Shown piece by piece: positions 8,061 to 21,488 of a stretch of 64,000 nucleotides of DNA (its first letter is position 1; each line of letters begins with the position of its first letter). Under the pieces are notes generated by a model, which saw nothing but the letters and a program-made list of their open reading frames with translations, searched no databases and was not told the origin of the DNA. Location of the stretch: the NCBI RefSeq assembly GCF_963678635.1, contig NC_087065.1, positions 28,851,254 to 28,915,253 on the forward strand. The letters run 5' to 3'. The DNA is from Symsagittifera roscoffensis (lineage: Eukaryota; Xenacoelomorpha; Acoela; Convolutidae). The position numbers were made by a program, and so were the translations under genes.

Positions 8061-8317
8061 TTGTTACATTCTTCAAACTTGGCAAGTAGATTTGAGGCAA
8101 GTATATTTAAGATCCACCCATGAAGCGTGCCATCTCTGAACAGTGGAGAAAACGAGAAAACTTTAGAGGTCGGAACCTCGACTGCTTTTTCCACTAATTC
8201 TCCACAAGTTTGAGACAGCTTAAAGCTCCTAATCCTATCAGAACCATACCGAGGGGGAGCCTCACAATTAAAAAAAACTTGAGACGAAAGTCGCTGCCAG
8301 ACGAGAGCAACATTCAA
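7838..8317 (-). CDS. Hypothetical open frame with 11-residue repeats
   Basis: A 159-codon minus-strand open frame with no ATG: it follows a TGA directly and the first codon is TTG, so if it is real it is an exon or a decayed end. The first 80 or so residues are non-repetitive (for example VFSFSPLFRDGTLHGWILNI) and I do not recognise them. The last 70 are six to seven repeats of 11 residues, MEKMLIIQFHS with variations, produced by the 33-bp tandem units, whose length is a multiple of three. A second frame over the same units is also open for 74 codons, so openness is weak evidence of coding. No promoter, splice site or domain is identified. It borders the satellite: its upstream end is about 30 bp from the first monomer. 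Confidence 0.25.
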   Translation of the reverse strand: MNVALVWQRLSSQVFFNCEAPPRYGSDRIRSFKLSQTCGELVEKAVEVPTSKVFSFSPLFRDGTLHGWILNILASNLLAKFEECNKRIIQFQSMEKMLFIQFHSMEKTLIIQFYRMEKMLIIQFHSMEKMLIIQFHSMEKCLSYNFIVWKKCLSYNFIQ

Positions 8318-8346
8318 TCAGCTGTTGAGGACAGTATCCACATCCA

Positions 8347-10999
8347 CGTCGGCTTATCATAATGAGCTCATTCGACTCTACCTAAGATCATTTTCAAATG
8401 ATTGCTGAAATCTTCAATTTTTATCTCGAAATATTTCCTATATGAAAATTATATGATAAGCAATTTTTCGACCAAAAAATAAAAAAAATTTTTTGTTATA
8501 ATGCTCAACATTTCAAAAAGTTCTTTATATATACCAAACTTCATAGTAAGCTCATTCGACTCTATCTATGATCCGTTTCAAATGATTCCTGAAATTTTTA
8601 TTTTTTATCTCGAAAAATGCTTATCAAACAATTTTCATATACGAAAACTATATGATAAGTATTTTTTCGACCAAAAATTAAAAATTGTGTTTACTATAAT
8701 GCTCATCATTTCAAAAAGCTCTGATTATATACCAAATCTCATAATACGCTCATTCGAATCTACCTATGATCAGTTTCAATTGATTCCTGAAATTTTAAAT
8801 TTTTATCTCGAAAAATGCTTATCATACATTTTTCATAAATGAAAATAATATGATAGGCGTTTTTTCGACCAAAAAATAAAAAATGAATTTAGTATAATGC
8901 TCAACATTTCAAAAATCTCCGAACATAACAAATCTCATATTAAGCTCATTCGACTCTATCTATGATCAGTTTCAAATGATTACTGAAATCTTTAATTTTT
9001 ATCTCGAAAAATGCTTATCAAACAATTTTCATATATGAAAATTATATGATCAGCGTTTTTTTGGACCAAAAATTAAAAAATGATTTTATTATAATGCTCA
9101 ACATCACAAAAAGCTCTGATTATATAACAAATCTCATAATAAGCTCATTCGACTCTACCTATGATCGGTTTTAAATGATTCCTGAAATCGTTAATTTTTA
9201 TCTCGAAAAATGCTTATCATACAATTTTCATATATCAAAACTATATGATAAGCATTTTTTAGAACAAAAATTAAAAAATGATTTTACTATAATGCTCAAC
9301 ATTTCAAGAAGCTCTGATTATATACTAAATCTCATAATAAGCTCATTTGACTCTACCTATGATCAGTTTCAAATGATTCCTGAATTCTTTAATTTTTATC
9401 TCGAAAAATGCTTATCATACATTTTTCATTAATGAAAATTATTTGATAAGCATTTTTTCGACCAATAATTTAAAAAAGATTTTACTATAATGCTCAACAT
9501 CTCAAAAAACTCTGATTATATACCAAATCTCATAAAAAGCTCATTCGACTCTACGTATGATCAGTTTCAAATTATTTCTGAAATCTTTAATTTTTATCTC
9601 AAAAAATGCTTATCATACAATTTTAATATATAAAAATTATATGATAAGCCTTTTTTCGACCAAAATTTAAAAAAATGATTTTACTACAATGCTCGACATT
9701 TCAAAAAGCTCTGATTATATACCAAATCTCATAATAAGCTCAATCGACTCTATATAAGATCAGTTCCAAATGATTTCTGAAATCTTTGATTTTTATCTCG
9801 AAAAGGGCTTATCATACAATTTTCATATATGACAATTATATGATAAGTTTTTTTTGATCAAAAGTTAAAAATGCTTTACTATAATGCTCAAAATTTCAAA
9901 AAGCTCTGTTTATATACCAAATCTCATAATAAGCTCATTCGACTCTACCTATGATTAGTTTCAAATGATTCCTGAAATTGTTAATTTTTTTCTCGAAAAC
10001 TGCTTCTCATACAATTTTCATATATCAAAATTGCATGATAAGCATTTTTTAGAACAAAAACTAAAAAACGCTTTTACTATAAGGCTCAACATTTCAAGAA
10101 GCTAAGATTATATACCAAATCTCATAATAAACTCATTCGACTCTACCTACCATCAGTTTCAAATGATTCCTGAATTCTTTAATTTTTTCTCGAAAAATGC
10201 TTATCACCAAATCTCATAATAAGTTCAATCAACTCTATCTATGATAAGTTTCAAATGATTACTGAAATCTTTAATTTTTGTCTCGAAAAATGCTTATCAT
10301 ACGTTTTTCATAAATGAAATTTTTTTGATAGGCATTTTTTCGACCAAAAAACAAAAAATGATTATAGTATAATTCCCAACCTTTCAAAAAGCTCCGAACA
10401 TAAAAAATCTCATAATAAGCTCATTCGACTCTACCTACGATCAGTTTCAAATTATTCCTGAATTATTTAATTTTTATCTCGAAAAATGCTGATCATACAA
10501 TTTTCTTATATGAAAACTATATGATAAGCTTTTTTCGACCAAAAATTAAAAAATGATTTTACTATAATGCTCAACATTTCAAAAAGCTCTGATTATATAC
10601 CAAATCTCATAATAAGCTCAATCGACTCTAAATAAGATCAATTCCAAATGATTACTGAAATCTTTAATTTTTATCTCGAAAAAGGCTTATCATACATTTT
10701 TCATAAATGAAAATTAAATGATAGGCATTTTTTCGACCAAAAAAACAAAAAATGATTTTAGTATAAGGCCCAACCTTTCAAAAAGCTCCGAACATAACAA
10801 ATCTCATAATAAGTTCATTCGACTCTACCTACAATCAGTTTCAAATGATTCCTGAATTCTTTAATTTTTATCTCGAAAAATGCTTATCATACAAATTTCA
10901 TATATGAAAACTATATGATAAGCATTTTTTGATCAAAAGTTAAAAAATGCTTTTACTATATTGCTCAAAATTTCAAAAAGCTCTGTTTATATACCAAAT
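8347..10999. repeat. Array edge: diverged monomeric zone
   Basis: The first dozen or so monomers next to the transition zone differ from each other at many positions and show no larger period that I can see. Monomer spacing runs 187 to 199 bp. This is the expected pattern at the edge of a satellite, where exchange between monomers is less frequent. One monomer is truncated at about 10,206. Confidence 0.7.
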
Positions 11000-11787
11000 C
11001 TCATAATAAGCTAATTCGACTCTACCAATGATCAGTTTCAAATGATTCCTGAAATCGTAGATTTTTTCTCGAAAACTGCTTTTCATACAATTTTCATATA
11101 TCAAACTTATATAATACGCATTTTTTAGAACAAAAACTAAAGAAAGATTTTACTATAAGGCTCAACATTTCAAGAAGGTCTGATTATATACCAAATCTCA
11201 TAATAAGCTCATTCGACTCTACCTACGAACAGTTTCAAATGATTCCTGAATTCTTTAAATTTTATCTCGAAAAATGCTTATCATACAATTTTCATATATG
11301 AAAACTGTATGATAAGCATTTTTCAACCAAAAATTAAAAAATGATTTTACTATAATGCTCAACATTTCAAAAAGTTCTGATTATATACCAAATCTCATAA
11401 TAAGCTAATTCGACTCTACCAATGATCAGTTTCAAATGATTCCTGAAATCGTTGATTTTTTCTCGGAAACTGCTTTTCATACAATTTTCATATCAAACTT
11501 ATATAATAAGCATTTTTTAGAACAAAAACTAAAGAAAGATTTTACTATAAGGCTCAACATTTCAAGAAGCTCTGATTATATACCAAATCTCATAATAAGC
11601 TCATTCGACTCTACCTACGATCAGTTTCAAATGATTCCTGAATTCTTTAATTTTTATCTCGAAAAATGCTTATCATACAATTTTCATATATGAAAACTGT
11701 ATGATAAGCATTTTTCAACCAAAAAATAAAAAATGATTTTACTATAATGCTCAACATTTCAAAAAGTTCTGATTATATACCAAATCT
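11000..11787. repeat. Two copies of a 394-bp dimer
   Basis: Marker features recur at a distance of 394 bp: CTGCTTTTCATAC (11,075 and 11,469) and AAAACTGTATGATAAGC (11,304 and 11,698). This is the leftmost higher-order unit that I can recognise. Confidence 0.75.
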
Positions 11788-12008
11788 CATAATAAGCTCA
11801 ATCGACTCTATCTATGATCAGTTTCAAAAGATTACTGAAATCTTTAATTTTTATCTCGAAAAATGCTTATCATACAATTTTCATATATGACAATTATATG
11901 ATAAGCTTTTTTTTGACCAAAAAGTTAAAAATGATTTTACTATATTTCTCAACATTTCAAAAAACTATGATTATATACCAAATCTCATAAAAATCTCAAT
12001 CAAATCTA

Positions 12009-13692
12009 CCTATCATCAGTTTCAAATGATTCCTGAATTCTTTATTTTTTATCTCGAAAAATGCTTATCATACAATTTTCATATATGAAAACTATGTGAT
12101 AAGCTTTTTTCGACCAAAAATTAAAAAATGATTTTACTATAAGGCTCAACATTTCAAAAAGTCTGATTATATACCAAATCTCATAATAAGCTCAATCGAC
12201 TCTATCTATGATCAGCTTCAAATGATTACTGAGATCTTTAATTTTTATCTCGAAAAAGGCTTATCATACAATTTTCATATATGACAATTATATGATAAGC
12301 ATTTTTCAACCAAAAATTAAAAAATGATTTTAGTACAATTCCCAAACTTTCAAAAAGCTCCGAAGCTAACAAACCTCATAATAAGCTCATTCGACTCTAC
12401 CTATGATCAGTTTTAAATTATTCCTGAAATTTTTAATTTTTTTCTCGAAAAATGCTTATCATACATTTTTCATATATGAAAACTCTCTGATAAGCATTTT
12501 CGACCGAAAATTAAAAAAATGATTTTACTATAATGACCAACCTTTCAAAAAGCTCTGATTATATACCATACCTCATAACAAGCTTCTTCCACTCTATCTA
12601 TGATCAGTTTCAAATGATTACTGAAAATTTTGATTTTTATCTCGAAAAATGCTTATCATACATTTTTCATATATGAAAATTATACGATAAACAATTTTTC
12701 GACCAAAAAATAAAAAAGGATTTTACTATAATGCTTAACATTTCAAAAAGCTATGAATATACCAAACCTCATAATAAGCTCAATCGACTCTATCTATGAT
12801 CAGTTTCAAATGATTACTGAAATCTTTAAATTTTATCTCGAAAAATGCTTATCATACAGTTTTCATATATGAAAATTATATGATAAGCCCTTTTTCGACG
12901 AAAATTTAAAAAATGATTTTACTATAATGCTCAACATTTCAAAAAGCTATGATTATTTACCAAATCTCATAATAATCTCATTTGACTCTACCTACCATCA
13001 GTTTCAAATGATTCCTGAATTCTTTAATTTTTTTCTCGAAAAATGCTTATCATACAATTTTCATATATGAAAACTATATGATAAGCTTTTTTCGACCAAA
13101 AATTAAAAAATGATTTTACTATAAGGCTCAACATTTCAAAAAGGCTGATTATATACCAAATCTCATAATAAGCTCAATCGACTCTATCTATGATCAGTTT
13201 CAAATGATTACTGAGATCTTTAATTTTTATCACGAAAAAGGCTTATTTTACAATTTTCATATATGACAATTATATGATAAGCATTTTTCAACCAAAAATT
13301 AAAAAATGATTTTTTACAATTACCAACCTTTCAAAAAGCTCCGCACATAACAAATCTCATAATAAGCTCATTCGACTCTACCTATGATCAGTTTTAAATT
13401 ATTCCTGAAATTTTGAATTTTTTCTCGAAAAATGCTTATCATACATTTTTCATATATGAAAACTATCTGATAAGCATTTTCGACCGAAAATTAAAAAATG
13501 ATTTTACTTTAATGCCCAACCTTTCAAAAAGCTCTGATTATATACCATACCTCATAACAAGCTTCTTCCACTCTATCTATGATCAGTTTCAAATGATTAC
13601 TGAAAATTTTGATTTTCATCTCGAAAAATGCTTATCATACATTTTTCATATATGAAAACTATATGATAAACAATTTTTCGACCAAAAATTAA
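12009..13692. repeat. Duplicated block, offset about 982 bp (five monomers)
   Basis: 12,009-12,710 is repeated at 12,991-13,692. Markers include ATAAGGCTCAAC (12,139 and 13,121), ACTGAGATC, and the unusual TCATAACAAGCTTCTTCC (12,572 and 13,554). Differences are few. Confidence 0.8.
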
Positions 13693-14640
13693 AAAAAGAT
13701 TTTACTATAATGCTCAACATTTCAAAAAGTTCTGATTATATACCAAATCTCATAATAAGCTCAATCGACTCTATCTATGATCAGTTTCAAAAGATTACTG
13801 AAATCTTTAATTTTTATCTCGAAAAATGCTTATCATACAATTTTCATATATGAGAATTATATGATAAGCATTTTTTTGACCAAAAAATTAAAAATGATTT
13901 TACTATATTTCTCAACATTTCAAAAAGCTATGATTATATACCAAATCTCATAAAAATCTCAATCGACTCTACCTATCATCAGTTTCAAATGATTCCTGAA
14001 TTCTTTAATTTTTATCTCGAAAAATGCTTAGCATACAATTTTCATATATGACAATTATATGATAGGCGTTTTTTCAACCAAAAAATTAAAAATGACTTTA
14101 ATATATTTCTCAACATTTCAAAAAGCTATGATTATATACCAAATCTCATAAAACTCTCAATCGACTCTACCTATCATCAGTTTCAAATGATTCCTGAGTT
14201 CTTTAATTTTTATCTCGAAAAATGCTTAGCATACAATTTTCATATATGAAAATTATATGATAAGCATTTTTTTGACCAAAAAATAAAAAACGATTTTACT
14301 ATAAAACTCAACATTTCAAAAAGCTCCGAATATACCAAATCTCATAAAAATCTCAATCGACTCTACCTATCATCAGTTTCAAATGATTCCTGAATTCTTT
14401 ATTTTTTATCTCGAAAAATGCTTATCATACAATTTTCATATATGAAAACTATATGATAAGCTTTTTTCGACCAAAAAAATCAAAAAATGATTTTACTATA
14501 ATGCTCAACATTTCAAAAAAGTCTGATTAAATATCAAATCTCAAAATAAGCGCAATCGACTCTATCTATGATCAGTTTTAAATGATTACGGAAATCTTTA
14601 ATTTTTATCTCGAAAAAGGCTTATCATACACTTTTCATAT

Positions 14641-17600
14641 ATGAAAATTATATGATAAGAACTTCTTCGATCAAAAATTAAAAAATGATTTTACTATAAT
14701 GCTCAACATTTCAAAAAGCTCTGATTATATACCAAATCTCAGAATAAGCTCATTCGACTCTACCTACGATCAGTTTCAAATGATTCCTGAAGTCTTTAAT
14801 TTTTATCTCGAAAAAGGCTTATCATACAATTTTCATATATGAAAACTATATGATAAGCCTTTTTTCGACCAAAAATTAAAAAATGATTTTACTATATTGC
14901 TCAACATTTCAAAAAATTCTGATTATATACCAAATCTCATAATAAGCTCAATCGACTCTATCTATGATCAGTTTCAAATGATTACCGAAATCTTTAATTT
15001 TTATCTCGAAAAAGGCTTATCATACAATTTTCATATATGAAAATTATATGATAAGCCTTTTTTTTTACCAAAAATTAAAAAACGATTTTACTATAAAACT
15101 CAACATTTCAAAAAGCTCCGAATATACCAAATCTCATAAAAATCTCAATCGACTCTACCTATCATCAGTTTCAAATGATTCCTGAATTCTTTATTTTTTA
15201 TCTCGAAAAATGCTTATCATACAATTTTCATATATGAAAACTATATGATAAGCCTTTTTTCGACCAAAAATTAAAAAATGATTTTACTATATTGCTCAAC
15301 ATTTCAAAAAATTCTGATTATATACCAAATCTCATAATAAGCTCAATCGACTCTATCTATGATCAGTTTCAAATGATTACCGAAATCTTTAATTTTTATC
15401 TCGAAAAAGGCTTATCATACAATTTTCATATATGAAAATTATATGATAAGCCTTTTTTTTTTTACCAAAAATTAAAAAACGATTTTAATATAAAACTCAA
15501 CATCTCAAAAAGCTCCGAATATACCAAATCTCATAAAAAGTTCATTCGAGTCTATCTATGATCAGTTTTAAATGATTACGGAAATCTTTAATTTTTATCT
15601 CGAAAAAGGCTTATCATACAATTTTCATAAATGAAAATTATATGATAAGAATTTTTTCGATCAAAAATTAAAAAATGATTTTACTATAATGCTCAACATT
15701 TCAAAAAGCTCTGATTATATACCAAATCTCATAAAAAGCTCATTCGACTCTACCTATGATCAGTTTTAAATGATTCCTGAATTTTTTAAATTTTTATCTC
15801 GAAAAATGCTTATCAAACAATTTCATATATGAAAAATATAAGATCACCTTTTTTTTCGACCAAAAATTAAAAAATGATTTTACTATATTGCTCAACATTT
15901 CAAAAAGCTCTGATTATATACCAAATCTCATAATAAGCTCAATCGACTCTATCTATGATCAGTTTCAAATTATCACTTAAATCTTTAATTTTTATCTCGA
16001 AAAAGGCTTATCATACAATTTTCTTATATGAAAATTATATGATAAGCATTTTTAAATTAAAAATAAAAAATAATTTTACTTTAATGGTCAATATTTCAAA
16101 AAGCTCTGATTATATACCAAATCTCATAATAAGCTCATTCGACTCTACCTATGATCAGTTTCAAATGATTCCTGAATTCTTTAATTTTTATCTCGAAAAA
16201 GGCTTATCATACAATTTTCATATATGAAAACTATATGATAAGCCTTTTTTCGACCAAAAATTAAAAAATGATTTTACTATATTGCTCAACATTTCAAAAA
16301 ATTCTGATTATATACCAAATCTCATAATAAGCTCAATCGACTCTATCTATGATCAGTTTCAAATGATTACCGAAATCTTTAATTTTTATCTCGAAAAAGG
16401 CTTATCATACAATTTTCATATATGAAAATTATATGATAAGCCTTTTTTTTTACCAAAAATTAAAAAACGATTTTACTATAAAACTCAACATTTCAAAAAG
16501 CTCCGAATATACCAAATCTCATAAAAATCTCAATCGACTCTACCTATCATCAGTTTCAAATGATTCCTGAATTCTTTATTTTTTATCTCGAAAAATGCTT
16601 ATCATACAATTTTCATATATGAAAACTATATGATAAGCCTTTTTTCGACCAAAAATTAAAAAATGATTTTACTATATTGCTCAACATTTCAAAAAATTCT
16701 GATTATATACCAAATCTCATAATAAGCTCAATCGACTCTATCTATGATCAGTTTCAAATGAAAATTATATGATAAGAACTTCTTCGATCAAAAATTAAAA
16801 AATGATTTTACTATAATGCTCAACATTTCAAAAAGCTCTGATTATATACCAAATCTCAGAATAAGCTCATTCGACTCTACCTACGATCAGTTTCAAATGA
16901 TTCCTGAAGTCTTTAATTTTTATCTCGAAAAAGGCTTATCATACAATTTTCATATATGAAAACTATATGATAAGCCTTTTTTCGACCAAAAATTAAAAAA
17001 TGATTTTACTATATTGCTCAACATTTCAAAAAATTCTGATTATATACCAAATCTCATAATAAGCTCAATCGACTCTATCTATGATCAGTTTCAAATGATT
17101 ACCGAAATCTTTAATTTTTATCTCGAAAAAGGCTTATCATACAATTTTCATATATGAAAATTATATGTTAAGCCTTTTTTTTTACCAAAAATTAAAAAAC
17201 GATTTTACTATAAAACTCAACATTTCAAAAAGCTCCGAATATACTAAATCTCATAAAAATCTCAATCGACTCTACCTATCATCAGTTTCAAATGATTCCT
17301 GAATTATTTATTTTTTATCTCGAAAAATGCTTATCATACAATTTTCATATATGAAAACTATATGATAAGCCTTTTTTCGACCAAAAATTAAAAAATGATT
17401 TTACTATATTGCTCAACATTTCAAAAAATTCTGATTATATACCAAATCTCATAATAAGCTCAATCGACTCTATCTATGATCAGTTTCAAATGATTACCGA
17501 AATCTTTAATTTTTATCTCGAAAAAGGCTTATCATACAATTTTCATATATGAAAATTATATGATAAGCCTTTTTTTTTACCAAAAATTAAAAAACGATTT

Positions 17601-18297
17601 TAATATAAAACTCAACATCTCAAAAAGCTCCGAATATACCAAATCTCATAAAAAGTTCATTCGAGTCTATCTATGATCAGTTTTAAATGATTACGGAAAT
17701 CTTTAATTTTTATCTCGAAAAAGGCTTATCATACAATTTTCATAAATGAAAATTATATGATAAGAATTTTTTCGATCAAAAATTAAAAAATGATTTTACT
17801 ATAATGCTCAACATTTCAAAAAGCTCTGATTATATACCAAATCTCATAAAAAGCTCATTCGACTCTACCTATGATCAGTTTTAAATGATTCCTGAATTTT
17901 TTAAATTTTTATCTCGAAAAATGCTTATCAAACAATTTCATATATGAAAATTATAAGATCACCTTTTTTTTCGACCAAAAATTAAAAAATGATTTTACTA
18001 TATTGCTCAACATTTCAAAAAGCTCTGATTATATACCAAATCTCATAATAAGCTCAATCGACTCTATCTATGATCAGTTTCAAATTATCACTTAAATCTT
18101 TAATTTTTATCTCGAAAAAGGCTTATCATACAATTTTCTTATATGAAAATTATATGATAAGCATTTTTAAATTAAAAATAAAAAATAATTTTACTTTAAT
18201 GGTCAATATTTCAAAAAGCTCTGATTATATACCAAATCTCATAATAAGCTCATTCGACTCTACCTATGATCAGTTTCAAATGATTCCTGAATTCTTT
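14641..18297. repeat. Duplicated block of about 1.54 kb with partial copies between
   Basis: 14,641-16,182 recurs at 16,758-18,297 (offset 2,115-2,117). Both start at GATAAGAACTTCTTCG and include GGTCAATATTTC near 16,086 and 18,202. The 575 bp between them is another partial copy of the same monomers. The right copy starts inside a monomer: GTTTCAAATGAAAATT at 16,751 joins the conserved box directly to the palindrome's right arm, so about 80 bp are missing, with ATGA shared at the joint. Confidence 0.85.
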
Positions 18298-21277
18298 TAT
18301 ATTTATCTCAAAAAATGCTTATCATACGATTTTCATATATGAAAATTATATGATAAGCATTTGTTTGACCAAAAATTTAAAAATGATTTTACTATAATGC
18401 TGAACATTTCAAAAAGCTCTAATAATAAACCAATTCTCATAATAAGCTCATTCGACTCTACCTATGATCAGTTCCAAATGATTACTGAAATCTTTAATTT
18501 TTATCTGGAAAAAGGCTTATCATACACTTTTCATATTTGAAAATTATATAATAAGCATTTTTTCGACCAAAAATGAAAAAATGATATCACTATAATGCTC
18601 AACATTTCAAAAAGCTCTGAGTAGATACCAAACCTCATAATAAGCTCATTCGACTCTACATATAATCAGTTTCAAATGATTCCTGAAATTTTTAATTTTT
18701 ATCTCGAAAAATGCTTATCATACATGTTTCATAAATGAAAAATATATGATAGGCATTTTTTCGACCAAAAAATAAAAAATGATTTTAGTATAATGCTCAA
18801 CATTCAAAAAGCTCTGATTATATACCAAAGCTCATAATAAGCTCAATCGACTCTACCTATGATCAGTTTCAAATGATTCCTGAATTCTTTTATATTTATC
18901 ACAAAAAATGCTTATCATACGATTTTCATATATGAAAATTATATGATAAGCATTTGTTCGACCAAAAATTAAAAAATTATTTTACTATAATGCTCAATAT
19001 TTCAAAAAGCTCTAATAATAAACCAATTCTCATAATAAGCTCATTCGACTCTACCTATGATCAGTTCCAAATGATTACTGAAATCTTTAATTTTTATCTC
19101 GAAAAAGACTTATCATACACTTTTCATATATGACAATTATATGATAAGCATGTTTTCGATCAAAAATTTAAAAAAAGCTTTTACTATAATGCTCAACATT
19201 TCAAAAAGCTCTGATTATATACCAAATCGCATAATAAGCTCATTCGACTCTACCTATGATCAGTTTCAAAAGATTCCTGAAATCAATAATTTTTATCTCA
19301 AAAAACGGTTTTTATACAGTTTTCATATATCAAAACTATATGATAAGCACTTTTTAGAACAAAAATCAAAAAATGATTTTACTATAATGCTCAACATTTC
19401 AAGAAGCTCCGATTATATACCAAATCTCATAATAAGCTCATTCGACTCTACCTATGATCAGTTTCAAATGATTTCTGAATTCTTTAATTTTTATCTCGAA
19501 CAATGCTTATCATACAATTTTCATATATGAAAATTATATGATAAACATTTTTCGACCAAAATTTAAAAAATTATTTTACTATAATGCTCAATATTTCAAA
19601 AAATTCTCATTATATACCAAATCTCATAATAAGCTCATTCGACTCTACCTATGATCAGTTTCAAATGATTCCTGAAATCTTTTGTTTTTATCTCAAAAAA
19701 TGCTTATCATACGGTTTTCATATATGAAAATTATATGATAAGCATTTTTTTGACCAAAAAATAAAAAACGATTTTACTATAAAACTCAACATTTCAAAAA
19801 GCTCCGAATATACCAAATCTCATAATAAGTTCATTCGAATCTATCTAAGATCAGTTTTAAATGATTACTGAATTCTTTAACTTTTATCTCGAAAAAGGCT
19901 TATCATACAATTTTCATTTATGAAAAACATAATATGATAAACATTTTTTTGACCAAAAATTACAAAATGATTTTACTATAATGCTCAACATTTCAAAAAG
20001 CTCCGAATATACCAAATCTCATTATAAGCTCATTCGACTCTATATATGATCAGTTGTAAATGATAACTGAAATATTTAATTTTTATCTCGAAAAAGGCTT
20101 ATCATACACTTTCATATATGAAAATTAAAAGACCAGCATTTTTCGATCAAAAACTAAAAAACGATTTTACTATAAAGCTGAACAATTCAAAAAGCTCTGA
20201 TTATATATCAAATCTCATAATAAGCTCATTCGACTCTACCTATGATCAGTTTTAAATTATTCCTGAATTTTTTATTTTTTTATCTCGGAAAATGCTTATG
20301 ATACAATTTCATATATGAAAATTAAAAGATCAGCATTTTTTGACCAAAAATTAAAAAATGATTTTACTATAATGCTCAACATTTCAAAAAGCTCTGATTA
20401 TATACCAAATCTCATAATAAGCTAAATCGACTCTATCTATGATCAGCTTCAAATTATCACTTAAATCTACAATTGTTATCTCGAAAAAGGCTTATCATAC
20501 AATTTTCTTATATGAAAATTATATGATAAGCATTTTTTCGACTAAAAAATAAAAAATAATTTTACTATTATGCTCAACATTTCAAAAAGCTCTGATTATA
20601 TACCAAATCTTATAATAAGCTCATTCGACTCTACCTATGACCAGTTTCAAATGATTCCTGAAATCTTTTATTTTTGTCTCGAAAAATGCTTATCATACGA
20701 TTTTCATAAATGAAAATTATATGATAAGCATTTGTTCGACCAAAAATTAAAAAATGATTTTACTATAATGCTGAACATTTCAAAAAACTCTAATTATAAA
20801 CCAATTCTTCTCATAATAAGCTCATTCGACTCTACCTATGATCAGTTTCAAATGATTCCTGAAATCTTTAATTTTTATCTCAAAAATGCTTATCATACAA
20901 TTTTCATATATGAATATTATATGATTAGCATTTTTTGACCAAAAATTAGAAAATGATTTTACTATAATGCTCAACATTTCAAGAAGCTCCGAATATACCA
21001 AATCTCATAATAAGCTCATTCGACTCTATCTATGATCAGTTTTAAATGATAACTTAAAGCTTTAATATTTATCTCAGAAAATGCTTATTATAATTTTTTC
21101 AAAAATGAAAATTATACGATAAGCGTTTTTTCGACCAAAAATTAAAAAATGATTTCACTATATTCCTCAACATTTCAAAAAGCTATGATTATATACCAAA
21201 TCTCATAATAAGCTCATTCGACTCTACCTATGATCAGTTTCAGATGATTCCTGAAATCTTTAATTTTTATCTCAAAA

Positions 21278-21296
21278 AATGCTTATGATAAGCATT
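21278..21296. repeat. Monomer palindrome with its centre deleted
   Basis: AATGCTTATGATAAGCATT replaces the usual 48-bp core: exactly 29 central bases are absent and the two outer arm parts are joined. The same form is at 26,384-26,402 and 26,948-26,966, which are copies of this monomer within the 5.1-kb duplication. Confidence 0.9.
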
Positions 21297-21465
21297 CTTT
21301 GACTAAAAATTAGAAAATTATTTTACAAAAAATGCTCAACATTTCAAAAAGCTCTAATTATAAACCAATTCTCATAATAAGCTCATTCGATTCTATCTAT
21401 GATCACTTTCAAATGATTACTGAAATCTTTGATTTTTATCTGAAAAAATACATATCATACAATTT

Positions 21466-21488
21466 TCATATATATATATATATTATAT
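21466..21488. repeat. TA expansion at the palindrome centre
   Basis: The CATATATG centre is replaced by a run of alternating T and A (about 17 bases) between AATTTTC and TTATATGATAA. Copies are at about 26,573 and 27,136. Shorter expansions occur near 22,652 and 28,321. Confidence 0.85.
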
